Below are positions 28,776 to 37,989 of a stretch of DNA of 64,000 bases, piece after piece. The notes below the pieces were generated by a model. The model was not told the DNA's origin, did not search any database, and saw only the letters and a list, made by a program, of their open reading frames with translations. Each line of letters starts with the position of its first letter. Positions within the stretch are counted from its first letter, which is position 1. The position numbers were made by a program, and so were the translations under genes. The stretch comes from Micavibrio sp. UBA6147 (GTDB lineage: Bacteria; Pseudomonadota; Alphaproteobacteria; Micavibrionales; UBA1664), in NCBI GenBank assembly GCA_002423185.1, contig DIUX01000006.1:186235-250234 (forward strand), read 5' to 3'.

Positions 28776-31025
28776 TTACGCGGCGGAACGCGGGCGGTCA
28801 GCTTCGTCGGCTTTGAGGGCGAGTTTGCGGCGGGGGGCTGCGGGTTTGTCCTCTGTGATCTGGCGTGGGGCTGTGTTGGCGTTTTGGGCGCCGGTTTTGA
28901 AGCCTTTGCCGACCGGACGGCCATCCTGACCCGACCAGCCGCCTTCGGCGCCGTCTGGTCTGCGGTTCTTGCTGAAGGATTTGGACGGGTCTTTTGCGCC
29001 TGTCTTTTTGCCTTTGAAGCCTGCGCCGCCGCCTTTATAGCCATCCGATTGACCATCGCGTTTTACGAATGGTTTTTTGCCGGATGGGGCATAGGGGCGG
29101 TTCTCGGAACGATTATCACCGCGATACTCGGAACGACCTTCGCCGTTGCGGTTATCAGGGCGGTCGCCACGGTATTCGGAGCGGCCTTCGCTGCTGCGGT
29201 TATCGGAACGGTCGCCTCGGTTGTCAAAACGGCCTTCGCGGTTTTCCCATGGCTTTTGGCTTTTGGCGTAGGCAGGACGGTCGCCGTCTTGTCTGTAGCC
29301 GCCGCCTGAGTGGTTTCTCGGGCGGTCGCCGCCTGCGCTGCGGTCAAATTGACCACCTTCGCGGGAGCCTGTGTCACGCGGACGACCACCGAATGGACGG
29401 TCGGAGCGTTCTGGACGGTCACTTAACGGGCGGTCACCGCGTGGGCGGTCGCCTTGGTCAAAGCGTGGCTTGAAGCGATCTTGACCTTGACGGTCAGAAG
29501 AGCCGCGCTCACCGTCTTTGCTCCATGGGCGACGTTCGGACGAGCCGTTTTCGTCGCGTTTAGCGCCGAAGCTGCGGCCTTCTTGCTTGTTTTGCCATGG
29601 TTTCGGTGAGTCACCGAAAGGCTTGCGGTCGCGGAAACCGCCGCCAGCCGAACGATCAGCCGCCGGACGGGCGCGGTCATAGCCGCCCTCGCCGCCGTTG
29701 CTGCGCTCACGCGGGGGACGGGCTTCGAAATCGCGGCCTTGGCCTTGAGATGCGCCGTCTTTTTCGAAACGATCTTTATGGCCGAATTCGCGGGGCGGGC
29801 GTTGTTTATAGCCAAAGTCACGCGGGCCGTCATTGCGCGAACGTCCCCCGCCATTGCCGCCACCATTGCCACCGAAGCGAGATTTTCCGCCACGACCACG
29901 ATCCTTGCCCGAGTCATCGCCAAAATCATTGGACGGTTTCGCACCAGGGTTCAAAAGTTGTTCAATGGCGCGCCATTTGCGACCATCCGCCGGCGCGATA
30001 AAGCACAGAGCCGAGCCTTGCGCCCCCGCCCGTGCCGTACGCCCGATGCGGTGGATGTAATCCTCCGCAACCTGTGGCAAGTCATAGTTAATGACGTGTT
30101 CGATGTGTGGAATATCAAGTCCGCGTGCAGCAACATCGGTCGCCACGAGAACGCGGAATTTGCCTTCGCGGAACATGCGAACCGCGCGGTCACGGCGGCT
30201 TTGTTTCAAGTCGCCATGAAGCGCATCGGCCTCATGCCCGTCTTCGCGCAGGCGTTTGGCCATGCGTTCGGTCGAGAATTTAGTCTTCATGAAAATGATG
30301 ACCGAGCCTTCACGCACACCAAGTTGATGCACCAATTCGCCGTATTTTTCGCCTTCGCTGATGCGCATCACGTCTTGTTGGATGTTTTCCGCAACGGCGT
30401 GGGTTTGCCCGACGGCAATACGCACCGGATCGGTCATGTATTTATTCGACAGGCGAATGATCTCTTTTGGCAAGGTTGCCGAGAATAACAGCGTTTGGCG
30501 CTCGCTCGGCATGTGTTTGACGATGGCGTCGATTTGGATGCCGAAGCCCATGTCCAGCATACGGTCGGTTTCGTCGAGCACCAAAAAGCCTGCGTCGTCG
30601 AGTTTCAAAGAGCGGCGCTCCAGATGGTCGTTAATCCGCCCCGGTGTGCCGATAATGATGCGCGGCTTGCGCGCGAGTTGGTTGAGCTGTGGGCGCATCG
30701 GCTCGCCGCCGATCAAAAACGCCATATTAATATCCGATTTAAAACCGAGGAGTTGTTTCACAACTTCCATAACCTGACGCGCCAATTCGCGCGTGGGGGT
30801 CATAATAACGGCCGAGCCATGAGGCTGGCGCATCAATCCTTCCACCATCGGAATCGCAAAGGCCGCCGTTTTACCGGTTCCCGTTTGTGCCGATCCCAAA
30901 ATATCGCGCCCTTGGAGCGCCAGAGGAATAGCTTCCATCTGAATTTGGGTAGGATTAACATAATTCATATTTTCAAGTGAACGCATAAGCGCGGGGCTCA
31001 GTTCAAAGCCCGTAAAACCAGTCAT
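28776..31025 (-). CDS. DEAD-box ATP-dependent RNA helicase (RhlE-like) with long Arg/Gly/Asp-rich tail
   Basis: 749 residues. Core motifs: Q-motif (NYVNPTQIQ), I AQTGTGKT (46-53), Ia PTRELARQ, Ib TPGR, II DETD (151-154, instead of DEAD), III SAT, IV-VI including ATDVAARGLDIPHIEHVIN and HRIGRTARAG. Beyond ~370 the protein is low-complexity, rich in Arg, Gly, Asp, Ser and Phe, with repeated EGRSEYRGD and NRSSEGR-like units, a likely disordered RNA-binding/condensate tail. The tail is about as long as the helicase core, longer than in E. coli RhlE. Located downstream of a cold-shock gene on the same strand, consistent with cold-adapted RNA remodelling. Confidence 0.95.
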   Translation of the reverse strand: MTGFTGFELSPALMRSLENMNYVNPTQIQMEAIPLALQGRDILGSAQTGTGKTAAFAIPMVEGLMRQPHGSAVIMTPTRELARQVMEVVKQLLGFKSDINMAFLIGGEPMRPQLNQLARKPRIIIGTPGRINDHLERRSLKLDDAGFLVLDETDRMLDMGFGIQIDAIVKHMPSERQTLLFSATLPKEIIRLSNKYMTDPVRIAVGQTHAVAENIQQDVMRISEGEKYGELVHQLGVREGSVIIFMKTKFSTERMAKRLREDGHEADALHGDLKQSRRDRAVRMFREGKFRVLVATDVAARGLDIPHIEHVINYDLPQVAEDYIHRIGRTARAGAQGSALCFIAPADGRKWRAIEQLLNPGAKPSNDFGDDSGKDRGRGGKSRFGGNGGGNGGGRSRNDGPRDFGYKQRPPREFGHKDRFEKDGASQGQGRDFEARPPRERSNGGEGGYDRARPAADRSAGGGFRDRKPFGDSPKPWQNKQEGRSFGAKRDENGSSERRPWSKDGERGSSDRQGQDRFKPRFDQGDRPRGDRPLSDRPERSDRPFGGRPRDTGSREGGQFDRSAGGDRPRNHSGGGYRQDGDRPAYAKSQKPWENREGRFDNRGDRSDNRSSEGRSEYRGDRPDNRNGEGRSEYRGDNRSENRPYAPSGKKPFVKRDGQSDGYKGGGAGFKGKKTGAKDPSKSFSKNRRPDGAEGGWSGQDGRPVGKGFKTGAQNANTAPRQITEDKPAAPRRKLALKADEADRPRSAA

Positions 31026-31185
31026 ACTAGTAAGTCCTTATATTTGATTGTGCGATTTCAAGTCACGCAATAATGCTATTGCGCCTTGTCTGTTGTTCCT
31101 AATAACTATTCTCTATCCACAATGTGAGAGAACTGTCATTGGTCACGGACAATTTTCTCGCTGTAAATGTGTGTGTGTTTTAATC

Positions 31186-31232
31186 AATAATCTTTGGCAA
31201 TAATCTTTGGCAATAATCTTTGGCAATAATCT
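31186..31232. repeat. 13-bp tandem repeat, about 3.6 copies
   Basis: AATAATCTTTGGC repeats at 31186-31198, 31199-31211 and 31212-31224, with a partial fourth copy AATAATCT to 31232. It directly abuts a hairpin (31235-31249). Confidence 0.95.
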
Positions 31233-31234
31233 GT

Positions 31235-31249
31235 CCGGCTTAGAGCCGG
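31235..31249. other. Short perfect hairpin in the helicase leader
   Basis: CCGGCT-TAG-AGCCGG, 6-bp GC-rich stem with 3-nt loop, no U-tract on either side. On the minus strand the repeats follow it, about 200 nt upstream of the helicase start. Confidence 0.6.
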
Positions 31250-31440
31250 GCAGATTCTGCATGTCTTTATGAACATGAACCGTTCTATTTTTCCGTAAGG
31301 AACAGTAAAACGGCGAAGTCCTGACATCTCATCTGCGGGTTTCCGTAGGTGTAAGCAGTCTTGCGAAAAGGCGGTCGGGGCAATTAATTCATCGTCGAAG
31401 TCGTCGTCATAAAAAAACAGTCGGGTCGAAGAGGTATCAA

Positions 31441-31480
31441 AAAGCCAAAGCGCGTTTTAAACGTGTAAGCAGCGCTTTTT
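31441..31480 (-). terminator. Rho-independent terminator of the cold-shock gene
   Basis: AAAGCGC (31449-31455) pairs with GCGCTTT (31474-31480), loop 18 nt; the plus-strand A-run at 31441-31445 gives a minus-strand U-run after GGC. It starts 12 bp past the csp stop. Confidence 0.6.
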
Positions 31481-31492
31481 GCCGATCATCCC

Positions 31493-31708
31493 TTAAGCGA
31501 CTTCTTGCAGCTCGATAGCGCTAGATTTGTCTTTCTTCGGGTCTTTTTGAACCACGAAAGAGAGTCTTTGACCTTCTTTCAGGGTTTGCATACCAGCTTT
31601 TTGAACTGCACTGATGTGAACGAAGATATCTCCGCTGCCATCGGATGCTTCAATGAAGCCGTAGCCTTTTTGATCGTTGAACCACTTAACGGTACCTGTT
31701 TTTTCCAT
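31493..31708 (-). CDS. Cold-shock domain protein (CspA family)
   Basis: 71 residues from MEKTGTVKWFNDQ, with AAGGAG 7 nt upstream; the six-codon longer frame is rejected. The single OB-fold has both RNP motifs: KGYGFIE (RNP1) and DIFVHIS (RNP2). Length is canonical. It binds single-stranded RNA and melts secondary structure. It sits upstream of the DEAD-box helicase on the same strand but ends at its own terminator. Several csp paralogues usually exist per genome, so I give no symbol. Confidence 0.97.
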   Translation of the reverse strand: MEKTGTVKWFNDQKGYGFIEASDGSGDIFVHISAVQKAGMQTLKEGQRLSFVVQKDPKKDKSSAIELQEVA

Positions 31709-32092
31709 GTATTTACTCCTTTTCACAAAAAAGAACAGTTAATGCGAAACCTTTTTACTGCCCTCATAAGAGGGGCAAAAACGTTCCCAAGTTCGAACAT
31801 ACCGTTGCATTATCCGGTTATTTTCGCGAAAAGCGGCCTTTTTCAAGGCTTTTCGGCACCCTTACAGGCGGGCTGTTCGCGTTTGTACAGTTATGCAACC
31901 GTGTCCTCAAACTCGGGCTCAAGATGAAGTTTTACTCCGCCAAAGTCAAGTTTTTTCTAGTGAATTCGGGCTGCGGACGACGATTATTTCGCGAATGCAT
32001 CGTTATCGACATCACAAAGCACTGTAACACGCTGTAAAACATCAAAACTCTTGTAACAGCACACAGGGTTATTCACAGCGTTATTTGCGACA
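31709..32092. other. 384-bp gap: csp promoter/5' leader and ABC permease 3' region
   Basis: No coding frame supported. Cold-shock genes usually have a long structured 5' UTR, and this gap has room for one. An imperfect stem TGCCCTC-ATAA-GAGGGGCA lies near 31755-31775, close to the csp start. I could not assign -35/-10 elements or a clear terminator for the permease gene. Confidence 0.4.
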
Positions 32093-34732
32093 TTATTCAT
32101 TGCGCAAAAAGTCACCGGGGCGCGAACTGAGGGAACTCCACACCGCCCAAACGGCAAAAGCCAGCGTGATCGACAAGGACAAAACCACCACCGTGACGGC
32201 GGTGCCGAGGTCAAAGATCCACGGAAACTCCATCACCTGCGTCACCACCAAATAGGCGCAGGCCGTGCCGGTGAGCAAGGATATTGCCGCCGCAATGCCG
32301 CCCAAAAGGGCGAATTCATAGACCATCATGCGGGTCAGGGTGCGACGCTGCGCCCCCACGACCTTCATCACAACCGTTTCATAGCGGCGTTGACGCAGTG
32401 ACGACAGCAAGGACGCCGCCAACACCAAAACCCCCGTCACCAAGGCCAGCCCCGCAATCGCCCGCATCGCCAGCGCGATACGGCCAAGGATCATCGATGC
32501 GGTTTGCAGGGCGTCACGCACCTGTATCGCCGTGACATTGGCGAAATCCTGCGCCACGGCGCTGAGGATCTTCGTTTCCACCTCTTGCGGTGCGACCAGT
32601 GTTGCGAGATAGCTGTGCGGTGCGTTGTCCAAAGCCCCAGGGGCGAAGGTAATAGCGTAATTAATGGTCATGGTGGACCAATCGACGCTGCGGACATTGA
32701 CGATGCGCGCCGAAATATCGCGCCCCAGAATATTGAGGGTAATTTCATCCCCCACCCCGACACCGAAACCGCGTGCGACATCCTCGACCACTGAAACAAT
32801 CGGCGGGCCGCTGTAATCCGGCGCCCACCATTCGCCTTCGAGCAAGTCACTGTAGTCCGGCTTCTCCGTTAAATAGGTAAAGCCGCGATCGCCGCGCAAG
32901 AGCCAATCCTCGCTAGGGTCAACAAGGGCTTTTTCGGCTTCGACCCCGTTCACGGACACGATTTTTCCGCGTAAATTAGGGACTTTGGTGAGGTCAGACA
33001 CGCCCTCAACCGCCCGCACCGCCGCCTCAAAATCCGGCATTTGCGATTTTTGAATATCGATGAAAAAGAAAGCGGGCGCCTTGTCAGGGATGTCCTCATC
33101 AATGCGATGCTTCACATTCATTTCGATCTGGGCAATCGCGGCAAACAGAGTCAGCGACAAACCAAGCGACAACAAAACCGTGAAACTCTGGTTATCAGGG
33201 CGCGTCATGTTCACCACCGCCATCCGCAAAGCCGGATTGCGAAGGCCGTGCAACCGCCGCAGCGCCGCGATCAAGCCATGTGATACAGCCTTCAGCAAGA
33301 TATAAATCGCCGCCGCCGCCGCAAGGAATCCAGCAGTGAACACCGGATGCGACGACAATGCAATCATCGCGCCGCCGCCCAGCACCATCAAAATCACGGT
33401 TGCGTAGACCGCCTTTTTACCGGCTTTTTCATGCAAAGTCGCCGCCGCGCCTTGACGGAACAGCAGTGCCGGCTTCGCCTGCGCCGCTCGGGACAAGGGC
33501 AAAACGGAAAACAGCACAAGGATCCCCCCCCCGAACAACACCGTTGTGCCAAGGGCGTGCGGTGCCAAAGTCGGCACAAACGGAATCGGCAAAACCCCTT
33601 CCAATGCGGCCTGCATCATAAACGGCAAGGAAAACGACAGGCCAAGCGCCGGCACGATGCCGATCAACCCCGCCATCATCACCACCCAAAACCACAGCCA
33701 AAACACAAAGCTGCGTGACGCGCCGAGTGATTTGGCAATCGCAAGGCTCGGCAAGCGTTTTTGCAGCACGACATGCACCGCATTGCCGATGCCAACCCCG
33801 CCGATCAGCAAGGCCGACAAGCCAACAAGCGTGAAAAATTGCGACAAACGGCTCAAAAACCGGTCGATGCGCGGCGATGCATTGGTGTAATCGCGCAAGC
33901 GCCAGCCGCCCTCACCCAACTTGGCCTCAATCGCCTCCGTGGTGGCAAGGAGCGTGTCAGGATCATTCATCGCGACTTTATAATGGTAGTAAACCTGCGC
34001 CCCCGTTTGCACGAGGCCGGTTTTGTCGAGATCTTCGATGCGCATCATGCTGCGCGGGCCTACATTAAAGGTAGACCCGCCAGCACGGTCTGGCTCATGC
34101 AAAATTATATCCGCAAAAACAAAGCGTTGGTTGCCGATTTTAACGATGTCGCCGATTTTTACGTTCAGCCGTTCCGCCAGAACATTATCCAGCAAGACCG
34201 CCGGAATCTCCGCGCCATCTTGCGATTGCGCGGCACGGGTCAAAAATTCATGGGGGGTTTCAATCACGCCCGCCCGCTCCAGCGTCATCTGCCCGAACAG
34301 AGGATAGACATTGTCCACCGCCTTGATTTCAGACAGTCCGACATGACCCGTATTTGCGTCACCCGCTTTCGCATCATCATTCGTGTCATCTGGCGCGTCA
34401 TCGGGCGCATCGGATGGGGTCATTTGCGGTTCATCGGTGAGCAAGCCGCGCATTTCAACCGTTCGCGCGATGCGCCCGACGGCATTCAGCGCCGCAAGCG
34501 GTTCATCGGCGAGGGGTTGATAGATATTGCGCACCGAAAAATCGCCGCCCAAAATCGCCTTGCCATCGCGGCGCAGGCCGTTTTCAAGGGCGAGGGTCAC
34601 GGATTGCACAAAGCCGATCACAAACACGCCCAAAAACAGGCACAGGATCAAAATCCGAAAATGGCTCAAATTTGCGCGTGTTTCGCGCAGCGCGGTGAGC
34701 AAAAGGAATCCGCGGCTTTGGTGGGGCGTCAT
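32093..34732 (-). CDS. ABC transporter permease, FtsX/YbbP-like
   Basis: 879 residues with strong AGAAAGGA ribosome site. One N-terminal TM (~25-50), a large periplasmic MacB-type domain, three TMs around 300-410, a second TM cluster (~445-520), a second periplasmic domain and three C-terminal TMs. This two-FtsX-domain plan matches YbbP, part of the YbbA-YbbP exporter linked to lipid or haloalkane/bacteriocin-related export in other species. An Asp-rich insertion (SDAPDDAPDDTNDDAK, ~106-121) lies in the first periplasmic domain. Pairs with the ATPase gene 14 bp upstream. Confidence 0.92.
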   Translation of the reverse strand: MTPHQSRGFLLLTALRETRANLSHFRILILCLFLGVFVIGFVQSVTLALENGLRRDGKAILGGDFSVRNIYQPLADEPLAALNAVGRIARTVEMRGLLTDEPQMTPSDAPDDAPDDTNDDAKAGDANTGHVGLSEIKAVDNVYPLFGQMTLERAGVIETPHEFLTRAAQSQDGAEIPAVLLDNVLAERLNVKIGDIVKIGNQRFVFADIILHEPDRAGGSTFNVGPRSMMRIEDLDKTGLVQTGAQVYYHYKVAMNDPDTLLATTEAIEAKLGEGGWRLRDYTNASPRIDRFLSRLSQFFTLVGLSALLIGGVGIGNAVHVVLQKRLPSLAIAKSLGASRSFVFWLWFWVVMMAGLIGIVPALGLSFSLPFMMQAALEGVLPIPFVPTLAPHALGTTVLFGGGILVLFSVLPLSRAAQAKPALLFRQGAAATLHEKAGKKAVYATVILMVLGGGAMIALSSHPVFTAGFLAAAAAIYILLKAVSHGLIAALRRLHGLRNPALRMAVVNMTRPDNQSFTVLLSLGLSLTLFAAIAQIEMNVKHRIDEDIPDKAPAFFFIDIQKSQMPDFEAAVRAVEGVSDLTKVPNLRGKIVSVNGVEAEKALVDPSEDWLLRGDRGFTYLTEKPDYSDLLEGEWWAPDYSGPPIVSVVEDVARGFGVGVGDEITLNILGRDISARIVNVRSVDWSTMTINYAITFAPGALDNAPHSYLATLVAPQEVETKILSAVAQDFANVTAIQVRDALQTASMILGRIALAMRAIAGLALVTGVLVLAASLLSSLRQRRYETVVMKVVGAQRRTLTRMMVYEFALLGGIAAAISLLTGTACAYLVVTQVMEFPWIFDLGTAVTVVVLSLSITLAFAVWAVWSSLSSRPGDFLRNE

Positions 34733-34746
34733 GGCGCGATTCCTTT

Positions 34747-35496
34747 CTATGATGTCTTGAACGGTGCATCCGATGACGCAGCGGCAATTCTAGCCGCGCC
34801 ACTTGCACCGGATCGCGTCACATCCTCCACAACCCGCCCGTCCACCAGCTTGATGCGGCGGGAGGTGCGCGCAGCCAGCGCCTCATCATGGGTAATCATC
34901 ACCAAGGCCGTGCCGTGGTCACGCGCCATATCAAACATCAAATGCGTGATTTTTTCGCCGTTTTCGGTGTCCAAATTGCCGGTCGGTTCATCGGCGAGGA
35001 GCAACGCAGGTTCGGTAATCAAGGCCCGCGCCAGCGCCGCACGCTGTTGTTCACCGCCTGATAATTGGGTCGGCATATGATGCATCCGATGCCCCAATCC
35101 GACTTGATTGAGCCAATATTCCGCCCGCTCCTGCGCATCGCGCCGCCCGACAAGGTCAAGCGGGAATGCGACGTTTTGAAAGGCCGTCAAGGTGGGGATC
35201 AAGTGAAAATTTTGAAACACAATGCCGATATTTTCGTGGCGATACCGCGCCAGCGCGTCTTCATCCAGCCCGCCCAGCGGTTCGCCCTTGAAATATATCT
35301 CGCCCGATGTGGCGCGCATCAAGCCCGCCATCACCATCATCAGCGATGTTTTACCCGAACCGGAGGGGCCGACAATGCCGATGCTTTCGCCCGCATCGAT
35401 CGAGAATCCGACATCTTGCAGAATTTTAACTTTGTTTTGAGCCGTTCCTGCCTCAAGATAGATATGATCTGTTTTAATTAAGGGGCTGTTTGTCAT
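34747..35496 (-). CDS. ABC transporter ATP-binding protein, YbbA/LolD-like
   Basis: 249 residues from MTNSPLIKTD (ATG with AGGTGA upstream); a GTG four codons earlier is an alternative. Walker A GPSGSGKT (43-50), Q-loop VFQNFHL, signature LSGGEQQR, Walker B LLLADEPTGNLD, switch His in MITHDE. Belongs to the MacB/LolD/YbbA class that powers mechanotransmission rather than classical import. Next to its permease and divergent from a TesA-like gene, the same synteny as tesA-ybbA-ybbP in E. coli. Confidence 0.94.
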   Translation of the reverse strand: MTNSPLIKTDHIYLEAGTAQNKVKILQDVGFSIDAGESIGIVGPSGSGKTSLMMVMAGLMRATSGEIYFKGEPLGGLDEDALARYRHENIGIVFQNFHLIPTLTAFQNVAFPLDLVGRRDAQERAEYWLNQVGLGHRMHHMPTQLSGGEQQRAALARALITEPALLLADEPTGNLDTENGEKITHLMFDMARDHGTALVMITHDEALAARTSRRIKLVDGRVVEDVTRSGASGAARIAAASSDAPFKTS

Positions 35497-36169
35497 GTGT
35501 TTCGTCACCTATAGAGTTCAACCGTTTACAGGCGCGATCTTCCATTCGTTTTTTGCGGTATCGCTTGCGATACTCTTATGGATTGGCACTATACAGGTTT
35601 CGGCGGCACAGGAAAAGACCATTATTGCCTTTGGCGATTCTTTGACCGCCGGATACGGTTTGTCGGAATCAGACGCCTTTCCGGCTCAGCTTGAGCGCGC
35701 CTTGCGCGGCAAGGGCTATGACGTGCGGGTTGTGAATGCCGGCATTTCGGGCGACACAACCGCAGGCGGGTTGGAGCGGATTGATTGGGTTTTGGACGGG
35801 GATGATGCCGATATGGTGATTGTCGCGCTCGGCGCCAATGACGCGCTGCGCGGCGTTGACCCGAAATCGACCCGTAAGAACCTTGACCAGATCATTCGCC
35901 GCATCAAACAAAAAGGCCCCGATATTTTGATTGCAGGCATGAAGGCGCCGCCCAATCTCGGCATGGTTTTTTCCGGCGGATACAACAGCATATACAGCGA
36001 TCTTGCGGACAAACATGATGTTGCGCTGTATCCGTTTTTCCTCGACGGCGTGGTGGCGAAGCCGTACCTGAACCAAAATGACGGCATCCACCCCAATGCA
36101 AAAGGGGTGTCCATGATGGTCGGGGCAATTTTGCCCGATGTGATTGACGTGCTGGAAAACGGCAATTAG
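35495..36169 (+). CDS. Arylesterase / lysophospholipase L1-like SGNH hydrolase (TesA family)
   Basis: 224 residues. Signal peptide (AVSLAILLWIGTIQVSA, ~21-37) then the four SGNH blocks: AFGDSLTAGYG (catalytic Ser49), SGDTTAGGL (Gly), LGANDALRG (Asn), DGIHPNAKG (Asp and His). Periplasmic esterase/thioesterase acting on lysophospholipids or acyl esters. The start ATG shares the tetranucleotide CATG (35494-35497) with the divergent ybbA-like start, so no intergenic space exists; AGGGG precedes it. Confidence 0.93.
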   Translation: MCFVTYRVQPFTGAIFHSFFAVSLAILLWIGTIQVSAAQEKTIIAFGDSLTAGYGLSESDAFPAQLERALRGKGYDVRVVNAGISGDTTAGGLERIDWVLDGDDADMVIVALGANDALRGVDPKSTRKNLDQIIRRIKQKGPDILIAGMKAPPNLGMVFSGGYNSIYSDLADKHDVALYPFFLDGVVAKPYLNQNDGIHPNAKGVSMMVGAILPDVIDVLENGN

Positions 36170-36190
36170 AGGCAAATGCCCGCAAATACC

Positions 36191-37054
36191 CTAAGACGGT
36201 TTTGCGGCTTTCTTGATCTCGCGGCGGCGTTTCATTGCCGCGCCAATCGGACAGGTTAACGGTAAGGTCAGCCCGCCAAGAAAGCCAAGCCCGCCGAGCA
36301 AAGTCAGACCACCCACGAAGTAATCGTCAGAATTAGCCTCGCGAAACATTTGCGCCTCTTGCGCCTGTGATATTCCATAGGAGGAGCGCATCATAACTTG
36401 CCCCGCCTGCTCCCATTGCGTCAGGGAAGATTGCAAGGATTGCAAGAAGCCGTTATTCGCGCTGTTGTCGCGTTCTACCGCCTCGACATTGCGGCGAATA
36501 CTGCCATCCGCTTCGAAGAAGGCTTCGCTCAGGCCACGCATCCGTACAAAATCAACAATATCGCCTTCGGGGATTGTGCCGTTTTCAAGGGCGGTCACAG
36601 CCGCGCGTAATTGACTCGTCACATCGCGCACGGCCTCCAGCGCATCGCCCACCGACCCGACATGCACAAGGTCGCCGCCGTTTGAGCGATAGACCTGATA
36701 CTGTCCGTCTTGTTGTACCAACGTGACCGTTGCGTTATTCATGCGGACGGATTGATAGCCGTATTCACCGCCCAAACCTTGGGCGATGGCGGAATCGACC
36801 GCCGCATCCTCGTCCATGACGACATAGGCCACCCCGCCCCCAGCCATGCCGCCCAGCATCCCGACCATTCCGAACACCGTCGAGATCAAAAGCAAAGGAA
36901 AAATGCTCTCGGCATCAACGCCTTTGAGCTCTTTTTTCAGCTCATCGGCGTAGAGGCTCGGAAGGCCGTCTTTGCCGACAATCCCGCTCATGCTGCGCTT
37001 GAATTTGCCTTTGACGCCTTGTTCGGCGGGGGTGTCGATGGAACGGTCGGCCAT
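36191..37054 (-). CDS. Hypothetical membrane protein, MAD-paralogue 3 (last of operon)
   Basis: 287 residues beginning MADRSIDTPAEQGVKGKF, with AGGAG upstream. Predicted TM1 ~51-80 and TM2 ~245-272, basic tail RRREIKKAAKPS. The middle has EYGYQSVRMNN, VQQDGQYQVYRSN, ALENGTIPEGDIVDFVRM and RGLSEAF, matching the same positions in the 37085-37954 and 39745-40626 proteins. No known family recognised. The periplasmic-looking domain between the TMs is the conserved part. Confidence 0.8.
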   Translation of the reverse strand: MADRSIDTPAEQGVKGKFKRSMSGIVGKDGLPSLYADELKKELKGVDAESIFPLLLISTVFGMVGMLGGMAGGGVAYVVMDEDAAVDSAIAQGLGGEYGYQSVRMNNATVTLVQQDGQYQVYRSNGGDLVHVGSVGDALEAVRDVTSQLRAAVTALENGTIPEGDIVDFVRMRGLSEAFFEADGSIRRNVEAVERDNSANNGFLQSLQSSLTQWEQAGQVMMRSSYGISQAQEAQMFREANSDDYFVGGLTLLGGLGFLGGLTLPLTCPIGAAMKRRREIKKAAKPS

Positions 37055-37084
37055 GAAAAACTCCTGTTAATTCTGTTGATCTCG

Positions 37085-37954
37085 TTATGACGGAGATGCG
37101 TTGTTTTTAAATTCGCGGCGGCGGCGAATGCTGCGTCCCACCGGCGCGGTGAAGGGGCCGGTGAACCCGATAACGGCTCCCAAAAGCCCCACCAAAGCCA
37201 TCGTGCCAAAGACATAATCCTCGCCGCTTCTTTCTTGATGCATCGCTGATTTTTGTTCGGCGGTATAGCCATGCGGGCTGGTTGCGATGGCTTGTGCCGC
37301 CGCTTGCCATTGCGGCAAGGCCGCCCTCATCGCCGCCAAAATATTGCTGTCGGCGCTCGGGTCACTCGCCGCGGCGTCAAAACGGCGCTCAACATCACCG
37401 TCATAATCGGCATAGGCCTCGCTAAGGCCGGTATAGCGGATAAATTCCGGCACGTCGCCGCTCGGGGCTGCGCCATTTTCAAGTGCTGTGATGGCATCGG
37501 ACAGGCTTTGACTGACGCGATGCGCGGCCTCGAGGGCGGCGGCGGATGACCCTTGCAAAACCAATTCACCTTTATGTTCGTTATACACCCTGTATGTGCC
37601 GTCCTGTGCCACCAGCATCAGTGTTTGATTGTCGTTGAAGCGCACCGCTTGATAGCCGTAGGGATTGTCCAGCCCTGCGACAATCGCCGCGTCTTTTGCT
37701 GCATCCTCGTTCAAAACGACATAAGCGCCAAGACCAACAGCTACCCCCGGAACGCACGCCACCATGCCGAAAAACAAGGTTTGCACCGTCCATGCGAACG
37801 GCACTTCATGCGCGGGAACTTGCGTGAATTCTTTTTTGACCTCTTGCTTATAGATCGACCAAAGCCCCTCACCATCCGGTGCGGCGGTGAAATTGCGGCG
37901 CAAGAATCCTTTAACGCCCTTTTGTGACGGATGATCTTGGTTACGGTCGGCCAT
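37085..37954 (-). CDS. Hypothetical membrane protein, MAD-paralogue 2
   Basis: 289 residues, MADRNQDHPSQKGVKGFLRR, with AAGGAAG ribosome site. Same plan as its neighbour at 36191: TM1 (~57-80), PYGYQAVRFND, VAQDGTYRVYNE, ALENGAAPSGDVPEFIRY, TGLSEAYADYDGDVERRF, then TM2 (~248-272) and a basic end RSIRRRREFKNNASPS. Clear paralogue by eye; gene duplication in tandem. Function unknown. Confidence 0.8.
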   Translation of the reverse strand: MADRNQDHPSQKGVKGFLRRNFTAAPDGEGLWSIYKQEVKKEFTQVPAHEVPFAWTVQTLFFGMVACVPGVAVGLGAYVVLNEDAAKDAAIVAGLDNPYGYQAVRFNDNQTLMLVAQDGTYRVYNEHKGELVLQGSSAAALEAAHRVSQSLSDAITALENGAAPSGDVPEFIRYTGLSEAYADYDGDVERRFDAAASDPSADSNILAAMRAALPQWQAAAQAIATSPHGYTAEQKSAMHQERSGEDYVFGTMALVGLLGAVIGFTGPFTAPVGRSIRRRREFKNNASPS

Positions 37955-37989
37955 TAAGCGTCTTCCTTTTTATCGTGTTATAATCCCAA

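Larger units (their letters stand above)
31026..31492. other. 467-bp gap between csp and helicase genes: leader with repeats, hairpin and terminator
   Basis: No open frame worth calling. From right to left on the minus strand it holds the csp terminator (31441-31480), an unexplained ~180-bp stretch, a CCGGCT-TAG-AGCCGG hairpin, a 13-bp tandem repeat and the helicase ribosome-binding site (AAGGAC). The helicase promoter or 5' leader should lie here. Confidence 0.6.

Noticed and set aside
27548..29056. Longer version of the AT-rich membrane protein starting inside the helicase gene
   Set aside because: The extra 140 residues are the out-of-frame Arg/Gly tail of the helicase; a Shine-Dalgarno and the change in base composition mark the start at 28633.
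31186..31232. Possible CRISPR array
   Set aside because: 13-bp head-to-tail copies with no spacers and no cas genes nearby; simple tandem repeat.
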